Shown here: positions 10,628-22,640 of the stretch, one piece after another
Layout: each line of letters opens with the position of its first letter
How positions within the stretch are numbered: the stretch's first letter is position 1
Source of the DNA: Lineus longissimus
Taxonomy: Eukaryota; Nemertea; Pilidiophora; Heteronemertea; Lineidae
Length of the DNA: 64,000 nucleotides
Direction: 5' to 3'
Assembly (NCBI RefSeq): GCF_910592395.1
Contig: NC_088322.1
Coordinates: 248,001 to 312,000, forward strand
Made by a program: the position numbers and the translations under genes
The notes under the pieces: model-generated
Seen by the model: the letters and a program-made list of their open reading frames with translations, nothing else
What the model was told of the DNA's origin: nothing
Database searches by the model: none

Positions 10628-13073
10628 TTGCTGTTAATGAAAACATCATGCCGAACACCGACAAGAACAGTGTCCTGTCAAGCGCATTCATTGATGATGA
10701 GATGCGAGATCCCAATTGGAATGCAACTCTTTCAGTCAACAAGTAAGTTTGCCCTTGCTGTTGTCATGGAATCACAGCTCATTGTCATTATGGACGGTAT
10801 GACCTACAGCGCCATTATTCCCTAGTTGTAATGTGTGGAACTAATGCCGAATAAAGTCATGATTTTCAAGATATAATGCAACCACAAAATATTCCAATCT
10901 TTTGCAAGGAGATTCAAATATGATCATAGAATACGATTAGCCTTAGATTCAGTAACTTTCTATCACAGGAGCCGAAATATGACAATGATCAGGGTAGCAG
11001 AACATATAGTTCTTCTACCCTGATCACCCGCTAGGTGAAATATGGCGCTCATTCAACTTCAAAGTCATTTTTTGGCAAAACTGTTCACAATTATGGAAAT
11101 ATTGTTTAACCTAACGTCTTATATTCGGGTAGAGATAGTATGTGCCAACTTTCATCAAATTCGGTTCATTACTTTAGATTTTCGAAAATTGAAAAAGTGA
11201 CATTTTTGCTCCTACCTATAGTATGATGCTCTTTCCCAATATAATGTATGAATTCCATGCTATGACCACGTGACATTTAATTAATATGTTAATGTGTTCT
11301 ATATTTGTAATTGTCATTGTACTACCATTACAATGTAAAAACATGCATTGTGTACTTTGTGCTGACTCATTGCCTTATAGTACAGTATGACCTACAGCGC
11401 CATTATTCCCTAGTTGTAATATGTGGAACTAATGCCGAATAAAGTCATGATTTTAAGGTATAATGCACGCACAAAATATTCCAATCTTTTGCAAGGAGAT
11501 TCAAATATGATCATAGAATACGATTAGCCTTAGATTCAGTAACTTTCTTTCACAGGAGCCGAAATAACACATTGCTTAGGGTAGCAGAACATATAGTTCT
11601 TCTACCCTAAGCAGCCGCTAGGTGAAATATGGCGCTAATTCAACTTCAAAGTCATTTTTTGGCAAAACTGTTCACAATTATGGAAATATTGTTTAACCTA
11701 ACGTCTTATATTCGGGTAGAGATAGTATGTGCCAGCTTTCATCAAATTCGGTTCATTACTTTAGATTTTCGAAATTGAAAAAGTGACATTTTTGCTCCTA
11801 CCTATAGTATGATGCTCTTTCCCAATATAATGTATGAATTCCATGCTATGACCACGTGACATTTAACTATGTTAATGTGTTCTATATTTGTAATTGTCAT
11901 TGTACTACCATTACAATGTAAAAACATGCATTGTGTACTTTGTGCTGACTCATTGCCTTATAGTACAGTATGACCTACAGCGCCATTATTCCCTAGTTGT
12001 AATATGTGGAACTAATGCCGAATAAAGTCATGATTTTAAGGTATAATGCACGCACAAAATATTCCAATCTTTTGCAAGGAGATTCAAATATGATCATAGA
12101 ATACGATTAGCCTTAGATTCAGTAACTTTCTTTCACAGGAGCCGAAATAACACCTTGCTTAGGGTAGCAGAACATATAGTTCTTCTACCCTAAGCAGCCG
12201 CTAGGTGAAATATGGCGCTAATTCAACTTCAAAGTCATTTTTTGGCAAAACTGTTCACAATTATTGAAATATTGTTTAACCTAACGTCTTATATTCGGGT
12301 AGAGATAGTATGTGCCAGCTTTCATCAAATTCGGTTCATTACTTTAGATTTTCGAAATTGAAAAAGTGACATTTTTGCTCCTACCTATAGTATGATGCTC
12401 TTTCCCAATATAATGTATGAATTCCATGCTATGACCACGTGACATTTAACTATGTTAATGTGTTCTATATTTGTAATTGTCATTGTACTATCATGACAAT
12501 GTAAAAACATGCATTGTGTACTTTGTGCCGACTCGTTGCCTTATAGCACAGATGATGTGATGGCTGTACTTGCTGATGGGACCTTGCTGTTGTCATGGAA
12601 TCATTTTTTCATTTCTCACTCGTAATCAAACATGTCAAATGATCTAGAACAACTGATGTTATTGTAGTACTGTGCTGTTTCATGATAATATACATAGATG
12701 TTACATAGTACTATATAACTGGTGAGTCTAGGGTTCAAATGAATAATGTGGCCATCTTTGACAGCCCTAGACCTGGTGTCAGATTGCTATGTTGCTAAAT
12801 GCAATTGTGAAATAATTCATAGGCCAGCTTTTCATTCACTTTAAAAGTTTCTTCTTTTTATCAGCTTGTTGAAGAGGGTGCACAGTTGGTGAATATGATC
12901 GAAAACAGCATCAGCTCAGCCTGCTGTCAACAACTGATAGACGTTCAGATGACGATGATGCCATTGGTGATGCCATTGGTGGTGCCCCACTCGATCCAGG
13001 TGATTGCCGAAAATGAACGAGAACTGCCCTCTACTTCTAGAACTTCTAAGTTTGTGATGTCTTTCTATCTAAG
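10628..13073 (+). repeat. Module 5 (long form): A 10628-10742, B 12865-13073
   Basis: This is the counterpart of module 2 but with three hairpin sub-repeats (10986-11026, 11573-11613, 12156-12196) instead of two, so one extra unit of about 583 bp has been gained. Block B is the 209-bp version. Confidence 0.85.
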
Positions 13074-13351
13074 GTAAGTACTTTTAAAAAAGATCAAAAG
13101 TAGTGTGTTCTGGGCATGTTTGTGTTGCTGTGCCTTTATTTCTCGGTACAATGTACTTCCACACTATCGTCATTGGAATGCCACAGTGCAGTGAATGTTG
13201 GTCATTTTCTATCTGGCCTTGATGTACATAATCATAATTTTGAACCTGTAGCCTGGGCCTACCGGATATTATGAGAATGAGGTGAGGACAGCCAACTGAT
13301 TTTGATTTTGATTCATCACTGTTTATTGCAATGCATTCTTTGCTCTTCCAG

Positions 13352-14123
13352 TTGCTGTTATAAATGAAAACATCATGCCGAACACCGACAAGAACAGTGT
13401 CCTGTCAAGCGCATTCATTGATGACGAGATGCGAGATCCTAATTGGAATGCAAATCTTTCAGTCAACAAGTAAGTTTGCCCTTGCTGTTGTCATGGAATC
13501 ACAATTATGACATTGTGCTCATGTAGAGACGACATCACAGATCTGTGTATACTTTTGGGTGGAGGGAATTTTAAGGTAGTTGAGGAGAGTTGTTCATGGA
13601 GAACATATTGAGTCAGAGGACACATTATATAGAGGATAAACTATTCCAGTACACATGACAAAGAATGATCGCAAGCAAGAGACCAATGAGCACAACCAAG
13701 GAATTGACTGATTTTGATTTTGATTCATCACTGTTTATTGCAGTGCTTTCTTTGCTCTTCCAGTTGCTGTTAATGAAAACATCATGCTGAACACCGACAA
13801 GAACAGTGTCCTGTCAAGCTTTGACAGCCCTAGACCTGGTGTCAGATTGCTATGTTGCTAAATGCAATTGTGAAATAATTCATAGGCCAGCTTTTCATTC
13901 ACTTTAAAAGTTTCTTCTTTTTATCAGCTTGTTGAGGAGGGTGCACAGTTGGTGAATATGATCGAAAACAGCATCAGCTCAGCCTGCTGTCAACAACTGA
14001 TAGTGGTTCAGATGACGATGATGCCATTTGTGGTGCCCCACTCGATCCAGGTGATTGCAGAAAATGAACGAGAACTGCCCTCTACTTCTAGAACTTCTAA
14101 GTTTGTGATGTCTATCTATCTAG
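13352..14123 (+). repeat. Module 6 (medium form): A 13352-13469, B 13928-14123
   Basis: The counterpart of module 3. Block A here is 118 bp rather than 115 bp. A truncated A lies at about 13,764 and B is 196 bp. Confidence 0.85.
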
Positions 14124-14405
14124 GTAAGTACTTTTAAAAAAGATCAAAATGTGTTCTGGGCATGTTGTTTGTACAGTATTGCTGTGCCTTTATTTCTCGG
14201 TACAATGTACTTCCACACTATCGTCATTGGAATGCCACAGTGCAGTGAATGTTGGTCATTTTCTGCCTGGCCTTGATGTACATAATCATAATTTTGAACC
14301 TGTAGCCTGGGCCTACCGGATATTGTGAGAATGAGGTGAGGACAGCCAACTGATTTTGATTTTGATTCATCACTGTTTATTGCAATGCATTCTTTGCTCT
14401 TCCAG

Positions 14406-15174
14406 TTGCTGTTATAAATGAAAACATCATGCCGAACACCGACAAGAACAGTGTCCTGTCAAGCGCATTCATTGATGACGAGATGCGAGATCCTAATTGG
14501 AATGGAAATCTTTCAGTCAACAAGTAAGTTTGCCCTTGCTGTTGTCATGGAATCACAATTATGACATTGTGGTCATGTAGAGACGACATCACAGATCTGT
14601 GTGTACTTTTGGGTGGAGGGAATTTTAAGGTAGTTGAGGAGAGTTGTTCATGGAGAACATATTGAGTCAGGAGGACACATTATATAGAGGATAAACTATT
14701 CCAGTACACATGACAAAGAATGATCGCAAGCAAGAGACCAATGAGCACAACCAAGGAATTGACTGATTTTGATTTTGATTCATCACTGTTTATTGCAGTG
14801 CTTTCTTTGCTCTTCCAGTTGCTGTTAATGAAAACATCATGCTGAACACCGACAAGAAGACTGTTCTGTCAAGCTTTGACAGCCCTAGACCTGGTGTCAG
14901 ATTGCTGTGTTGCTAAATGCAATTGTGAGATAATTCATAGGCCAGCTTTTCATTCACTTTAAAAGTTTCTTCTTTTTATCAGCTTGTTGAGGAGGGTGCA
15001 CAGTTGGTGAATATGATCGAAAACAGCATCAGCTCAGCCTGCTGTCAACAACTGATAGTGGTTCAGGTGACGATGATGCCATTGGTCGTGCCCCACTCCA
15101 GGTGATTGCAGAAAATGAACGATAACTGCCCTCTACTTCTAGAACTTCTAAGTTTGTGATGTCTATCTATCTAG
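14406..15174 (+). repeat. Module 7 (medium form): A 14406-14523, B 14983-15174
   Basis: The counterpart of module 4, with the same CGATAA variant in a 192-bp block B and a truncated A at about 14,819. Confidence 0.85.
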
Positions 15175-15763
15175 GTAAGTACTTTTAAAAAAGATCAAAA
15201 TGTGTTCTGGGCATGTTGTTTGTACAGTATTGCTGTGCCTTTATTTCTCGGTACAATGTACTTCCACACTATCGTCATTGGAATGCCACAGTGCAGTGAA
15301 TGTTGGTCATTTTCTACCTGGCCTTGATGTACATAATCATAATTTTGAACCTGTAGCCTGGGCCTACCGGATATTGTGAGAATGAGATGAGTGTTAACTT
15401 TAACTAGCAGACCACTTACAGTACACAAATAATGACATTGTGCTCATGTAGAGACGACATCACAGATCTGTGTGTACTTTTGGGTGGAGGGAATTTTAAG
15501 GTAGTTGAGGAGAGTTGTTCATGGTGAACATATTGAGTCAGGAGGACACATTATATAGAGGATAAACTATTCCAGTACACATGACAAAGAATAGTCGCAA
15601 GCAAGAGACCTGGGCCGGCCCATCATATGGAGTGACTGTATTAGTGGAATACAACCAATGTCAGTAAGTAATGACAAACTTTTCAGTGAGCACAACCAAG
15701 GAATTGACTGATTTTGATTTTGATTCATCACTGTTTATTGCAATGCATTCTTTGCTCTTCCAG

Positions 15764-16532
15764 TTGCTGTTATCAATAAAAACATCATGCCGAACACCGA
15801 CAAGAACAGTGTCCTGTCAAGCGCATTCATTGATGACGAGATGCGAGATCCTAATTGGAATGGAAATCTTTCAGTCAACAAGTAAGTTTGCCCTTGCTGT
15901 TGTCATGGAATCACAATTATGACATTGTGCTCATGTAGAGACGACATCACAGATCTGTGTGTACTTTTGGGTGGAGGGAATTTTAAGGTAGTTGAGGAGA
16001 GTTGTTCATGGAGAACATATTGAGTCAGGAGGACACATTATATAGAGGATAAACTATTCCAGTACACATGACAAAGAATGATCGCAAGCAAGAGACCAAT
16101 GAGCACAACCAAGGAATTGACTGATTTTGATTTTGATTCATCACTGTTTATTGCAGTGCTTTCTTTGCTCTTCCAGTTGCTGTTAATGAAAACATCATGC
16201 TGAACACCGACAAGAAGACTGTCCTGTCAAGCTTTGACAGCCCTAGACCTGGTGTCAGATTGCTATGTTGCTAAATGCAATTGTGAAATAATTCATAGGC
16301 CAGCTTTTCATTCACTTTAAAAGTTTCTTCTTTTTATCAGCTTGTTGAGGAGGGTGCACAGTTGGTGAATATGATCGAAAACAGCATCAGCTCGGCCTGC
16401 TGTCAACAACTGATAGTGGTTCAGATGACGATGATGCCATTGGTCGTGCCCCACTCCAGGTGATTGCAGAAAATGAACGATAACTGCCCTCTACTTCTAG
16501 AACTTCTAAGTTTGTGATGTCTATCTATCTAG
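15764..16532 (+). repeat. Module 8 (medium form): A 15764-15881, B 16341-16532
   Basis: A 118-bp block A with the variant ATCAATAAA near its start, a truncated A at about 16,178 and a 192-bp block B. The segment before it (15,175-15,720) matches the leader of module 1. Confidence 0.85.
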
Positions 16533-16814
16533 GTAAGTACTTTTAAAAAAGATCAAAATGTGTTCTGGGCATGTTGTTTGTATTGCTGTGCCTTTATTTC
16601 TCGGTACAATGTACTTCCACACTATCGTCATTGGAATGCCACAGTGCAGTGAATGTTGGTCATTTTCTGCCTAACCTGGCCTTGATGTACATAATCATAA
16701 TTTTGAACCTGTAGCCTGGGCCTACCGGATATTATGAGAATGAGGTGAGGACAGCCAACTGATTTTGATTTTGATTCATCACTGTTTATTGCAATGCATT
16801 CTTTGCTCTTCCAG

Positions 16815-17342
16815 TTGCTGTTAATGAAAACATCATGCCGAACACCGACAAGAACAGTGTCCTGTCAAGCGCATTCATTGATGACGAGATGCGAGATCCT
16901 AATTGGAATGCAAATCTTTCAGTCAACAAGTAAGTTTGCCCTTGCTGTTGTCATGGAATCATTATTTATTTCTCACTCGTAATCAAACATGTCAAATGAT
17001 CTAGAACTACTGATATTATTGTAGTACTGTGCTGTTTGATGATAATATACATAGATGTAACATAGTACTATATAACTGGTGAGTCTAGGGTTTCAGCTTT
17101 TCATTCACTTTAAAAGTTTCTTCTTTTTATCAGCTTGTTGAGGAGGGTGCACAGTTGGTGAATATGATCGAAAACAGCATCAGCTCAGCCTGCTGTCAAC
17201 AACTGATAGTGGTTCATAGTGGTTCAGATGACGATGATGCCATTTGTGGTGCCCCACTCGATCCAGGTGATTGCAGAAAATGAACGAGAACTGCCCTCTA
17301 CTTCTAGAACTTCTAAGTTTGTGATGTCTATCTATCTACTAG
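16815..17342 (+). repeat. Module 9 (short form): A 16815-16929, B 17134-17342
   Basis: A 115-bp block A with a short spacer like that of module 1. Block B is 209 bp here because of a local 12-13 bp duplication of ATAGTGGTTC. Confidence 0.85.
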
Positions 17343-17624
17343 GTAAGTACTTTTAAAAAAGATCAAAATGTGTTCTGGGCATGTTGTTTGTACAGTATTG
17401 CTGTGCCTTTATTTCTCGGTACAATGTACTTCCACACTATCGTCATTGGAATGCCACAGTGCAGTGAATGTTGGTCATTTTTTGCCTGGCCTTGATGTAC
17501 ATAATCATAATTTTTAACCTGTAGCCTGGGCCTACCGGATATTGTGAGAATGAGGTGAGGACAGCCAACTGATTTTGATTTTGATTCATCACTGTTTATT
17601 GCAATGCATTCTTTGCTCTTCCAG

Positions 17625-19479
17625 TTGCTGTTATAAATGAAAACATCATGCCGAACACCGACAAGAACAGTGTCCTGTCAAGCGCATTCATTGATGATGA
17701 GATGCGAGATCCCAATTGGAATGCAAATCTTTCAGTCAACAAGTAAGTTTGCCCTTGCTGTTGTCATGGAATCACAGCTCATTGTCATTATGGACGGTAT
17801 GACCTACAGCGCCATTATTCCCTAGTTGTAATGTGTGGAACTAATGCCGAATAAAGTCATGATTTTAAGATATAATGCAAGCACGAAATATTCCAATCTT
17901 TTGCAAGGAGATTCAAATATGATCATATAACACGATTAGCCTTAGGTTTAGTATCTATCTTTCACACGAGCCGAAATAACACATTGCTTAGGGTAGCAGA
18001 ACATATAGTTCTTCTAACCTAAGCAGCCGCTAGGTGAAATATGGCGCTAATTCAACTTCAAAGTCATTTTTTTGCAAAACTGTTCACAATTATTGAAATA
18101 TTTTTTGACCTAACGTCTTGTATTCGGGTAGAGATAGTATGTGCCAACTTTCATCAAATTCGGTTCATTACTTTAGATTTTCGAAATTGAAAAAGTGACA
18201 ATTTGGCTCCTACCTAATAGTATGATGATCTTTCCCAATATAATGTATGAATTCCATGCTATGACCACGTGACATTTAATTAATATGTAAATGTGTTCTA
18301 TATTTGTAATTGTCATTGTACTACCATTACAATGTAAAAACATGCATTGTGTACTTTGTGCTGACTCATTGCCTTATAGTACAGTATGACCTACAGCGCC
18401 ATTATTCCCTAGTTGTAATATGTGGAACTAATGCCGAATAAAGTCATGATTTTAAGGTATAATGCACGCACAAAATATTCCAATCTTTTGCAAGGAGATT
18501 CAAATATGATCATAGAATACGATTAGCCTTAGATTCAGTAACTTTCTTTCACAGGAGCCGAAATATGACAATGATCAGGGTAGCAGAACATATAGTTCTT
18601 CTACCCTGATCACCCGCTAGGTGAAATATGGCGCTCATTTAACTTCAAAGTCATTTTTTGGCAAAACTGTTCACAGTTATGGAAATATTGTTTAACCTAA
18701 CGTCTTATATTCGGGTAGAGATAGTATGTGCCAACTTTCATCAAATTTGGTTCATTACTTTAGATTTTCGAAATTGAAAAAGTGACATTTTTGCTCCTAC
18801 CTATAGTATGATGCTCTTTCCCAATATAATGTATGAATTCCATGCTATGACCACGTGACATTTAATTATGTTAATGTGTTCTATATTTGTAATTGTCATT
18901 GTACTATCATGACAATGTAAAAACATGCATTGTGTACTTTGTGCCGACTCGTTGCCTTATAGCACAGATGATGTGATGGCTGTACTTGCTGGTGGGACCT
19001 TGCTGTTGTCTTGGAATCATTATTTCATTTCTCACTCGTAATCAAACATGTCAAATGATCTAGAACAACTGATGTTATTGTAGTACTGTGCTGTTTGATG
19101 ATAATATACATAGATGTTACATAGTAGTACTATATAACTGGTGAGTCTAGGGTTCAAATGAATAATGTGGCCATCTTTGACAGCCCTAGACCTGGTGTCA
19201 GATTGCTATGTTGCTAAATGCAATTGTGAAATAATTCATAGGCCAGCTTTTCATTCACTTTAAAAGTTTCTTCTTTTTATCAGCTTGTTGAGGAGGGTGC
19301 ACAGTTGGTGAATATGATCGAAAACAGCATCAGCTCAGCCTGCTGTCAACAACTGATAGTGGTTCAGATGACGATGATGCCATTTGTGGTGCCCCACTCG
19401 ATCCAGGTGATTGCAGAAAATGAACGAGAACTGCCCTCTACTTCTAGAACTTCTAAGTTTGTGATGTCTATCTATCTAG
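17625..19479 (+). repeat. Module 10 (long form): A 17625-17742, B 19284-19479
   Basis: Two hairpin sub-repeats (17985-18025 with one stem mismatch, and 18572-18612). B is 196 bp, and after its donor the intron differs from the other copies (ATTGTTTTACCTAATAAAG). Confidence 0.85.
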
Positions 19480-19768
19480 GTAAGTACATTGTTTTACCTA
19501 ATAAAGATCAAAATGTGTTCTGGGCATGTTGTTTGTTTGTATTGCTGTGCCTTTGTTTCTCGGTGCAATGTACTTCCACACTATCGTCATTGGAATGCCA
19601 CAGTGCAGTGAATGTTGGTCATTTTCTACCTGGCCTTGATGTACATAATCATAATTTTGAACATGTAGCCTGGGCCTACCGGATATTGTGAGAATGAGGT
19701 GAGGACAGCCAACTGATTTTGATTTTGATTCATCACTGTTTATTGCAATGCATTCTTTGCTCTTCCAG

Positions 19769-20541
19769 TTGCTGTTATAAATGAAAACATCATGCCGAAC
19801 ACCGACAAGAACAGTGTCCTGTCAAGCGCATTCATTGATGACGAGATGCGAGATCCTAATTGGAATGCAAATCTTTCAGTCAACAAGTAAGTTTGCCCTT
19901 GCTGTTGTCATGGAATCACAATTATGACATTGTGCTCATGTAGAGACGACATCACAGATCTGTGTGTACTTTTGGGTGGAGGGAATTTTAAGGTAGTTGA
20001 GGAGAGTTGTTCATGGAGAACATATTGAGTCAGGAGGACACATTATATAGAGGATAAACTATTCCAGTACACATGACAAAGAATGATCGCAAGCAAGAGA
20101 CCAATGAGCACAACCAAGGAATTGACTGATTTTGATTTTGATTCATCACTGTTTATTGCAGTGCTTTCTTTGCTCTTCCAGTTGCTGTTAATGAAAACAT
20201 CATGCTGAACACCGACAAGAAGACTGTCCTGTCAAGCTTTGACAGCCCTAGACCTGGTGTCAGATTGCTATGTTGCTAAATGCAATTGTGAAATAATTCA
20301 TAGGCCAGCTTTTCATTCACTTTAAAAGTTTCTTCTTTTTATCAGCTTGTTGAGGAGGGTGCACAGTTGGTGAATATGATCGAAAACAGCATCAGCTCGG
20401 CCTGCTGTCAACAACTGATAGTGGTTCAGATGACGATGATGCCATTTGTGGTGCCCCACTCGATCCAGGTGATTGCAGAAAATGAACGATAACTGCCCTC
20501 TACTTCTAGAACTTCTAAGTTTGTGATGTCTATCTATCTAG
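19769..20541 (+). repeat. Module 11 (medium form): A 19769-19886, B 20346-20541
   Basis: A 118-bp block A, a truncated A at about 20,181 and a 196-bp block B carrying the CGATAA variant. Confidence 0.85.
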
Positions 20542-20823
20542 GTAAGTACTTTTAAAAAAGATCAAAATGTGTTCTGGGCATGTTGTTTGTATTGCTGTGC
20601 CTTTATTTCTCGGTACAATGTACTTCCACACTATCGTCATTGGAATGCCACAGTGCAGTGAATGTTGGTCATTTTCTGCCTAAGCTGGCCTTGCTGTACA
20701 TAATCATAATTTTGAACCTGTAGCCTGGGCCTACCGGATATTGTGAGAATGAGGTGAGGACAGCCAACTGATTTTGATTTTGATTCATCACTGTTTATTG
20801 CAATGCATTCTTTGCTCTTCCAG

Positions 20824-22640
20824 TTGCTGTTATAAATGAAAACATCATGCCGAACACCGACAAGAACAGTGTCCTGTCAAGCGCATTCATTGATGATGAG
20901 ATGCGAGATCCCAATTGGAATGCAAATCTTTCAGTCAACAAGTAAGTTTGCCCTTGCTGTTGTCATGGAATCACAGCTCATTGTCATTATGGACGGTATG
21001 ACCTACAGCGCCATTATTCCCTAGTTGTAATGTGTGGAACTAATGGCGAATAAAGTCATGATTTTAAGATATAATGCAAGCACGAAATATTCCAATCTTT
21101 TGCAAGGAGATTCAAATATGATCATATAACACGATTAGCCTTAGGTTTAGTATCTATCTTTCACACGAGCCGAAATAACACATTGCTTAGGGTAGCAGAA
21201 CATATAGTTCTTCTACCCTAAGCAGCCGCTAGGTGAAATATGGCGCTAATTCAACTTCAAAGTCATATTTTTGCAAAACTGTTCACAATTATTGAAATAT
21301 TTTTTGACCTAACGTCTTGTATTCGGGTAGAGATAGTATGTGCCAACTTTCATCAAATTCGGTTCATTACTTTAGATTTTCGAAATTGAAAAAGTGACAA
21401 TTTGGCTCCTACCTAATAGTATGATGATCTTTCCCAATATAATGTATGAATTCCATGCTATGACCACGTGACATTTAATTAATATGTAAATGTGTTCTAT
21501 ATTTGTAATTGTCATTGTACTACCATTACAATGTAAAAACATGCATTGTGTACTTTGTGCTGACTCATTGCCTTAGTACAGTATGACCTACAGCGCCATT
21601 ATTCCCTAGTTGTAATATGTGGAACTAATGCCGAATAAAGTCATGATTTTAAGGTATAATGCACGCACAAAATATTCCAATCTTTTGCAAGGAGATTCAA
21701 ATATGATCATAGAATACGATTAGCCTTAGATTCAGTAACTTTCTTTCACAGGAGCCGAAATAACACCTTGCTTAGGGTAGCAGAACATATAGTTCTTCTA
21801 CCCTAAGCAGCCGCTAGGTGAAATATGGCGCTAATTCAACTTCAAAGTCATTTTTTGGCAAAACTGTTCACAATTATGGAAATATTGTTTAACCTAACGT
21901 CTTATATTCGGGTAGAGATAGTATGTGCCAACTTTCATCAAATTCGGTTCATTACTTTAGATTTTCGAAATTGAAAAAGTGACATTTTTGCTCCTACCTA
22001 TAGTATGATGCTCTTTCCCAATATAATGTATGAATTCCATGCTATGACCACGTGACATTTAATTATGTTAATGTGTTCTATATTTGTAATTGTCATTGTA
22101 CTATCATGACAATGTAAAAGCATGCATTGTGTACTTTGTGCCGACTCGTTGCCTTATAGCACAGATGATGTGATGGCTGTACTTGCTGGTGGGACCTTGC
22201 TGTTGTCATGGAATCATTATTTCATTTCTCACTCGTAATCAAACATGTCAAATGATCTAGAACAACTGATGTTATTGTAGTACTGTGCTGTTTGATGATA
22301 ATATACATAGATGTTACATAGTAGTACTATATAACTGGTGAGTCTAGGGTTCAAATGAATAATGTGGCCATCTTTGACAGCCCTAGACCTGGTGTCAGAT
22401 TGCTATGTTGCTAAATGCAATTGTGAAATAATTCATAGGCCAGCTTTTCATTCACTTTAAAAGTTTCTTCTTTTTATCAGCTTGTTGAGGAGGGTGCACA
22501 GTTGGTGAATATGATCGAAAACAGCATCAGCTCGGCCTGCTGTCAACAACTGATAGACGTTCAGATGACGATGATGCCATTGGTGATGCCATTGGTGGTG
22601 CCCCACTCGATCCAGGTGATTGCCGAAAATGAACCAGAAC
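20824..22640 (+). repeat. Module 12 (long form): A 20824-20941, B from 22481
   Basis: Two hairpin sub-repeats (21184-21224, 21769-21809). Block B starts normally at 22481, but after TGCCGAAAATGAACCAGAACTG it departs from all other copies and continues, with no splice donor, into the transposase-like reading frame. This is the junction between the array and the pseudogene. Confidence 0.85.

Larger units (their letters stand above)
4971..22640 (+). repeat. Array of twelve two-exon modules
   Basis: Two exon-like blocks alternate strictly twelve times. Block A follows TTTGCTCTTCCAG and ends AACAA|GTAAGT. Block B follows TTCTTCTTTTTATCAG, a canonical polypyrimidine/acceptor, and ends CTAG|GTAAGT or AAG|GTAAGT. 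A is 118 or 115 bp; the 3-bp difference (GTTATAAAT versus GTTAAT) preserves its open frame, which reads AVNENIMPNTDKNSVLSS before continuing. B is 192, 195, 196 or 209 bp, so its frame is not conserved. Three module forms occur: short (1, 9), medium with an extra truncated A (3, 4, 6, 7, 8, 11) and long with about 585-bp hairpin sub-repeats (2, 5, 10, 12). Modules 2-4 and 5-7 are a higher-order duplication. Copies are nearly identical, indicating recent amplification. The last module runs straight into a transposase-like pseudogene. Confidence 0.9.

Noticed and set aside
4971-22640. CRISPR-like or simple satellite interpretation of the array
   Set aside because: Units are long, mixed in type, and contain splice sites and open frames; spacers are not unique short sequences.
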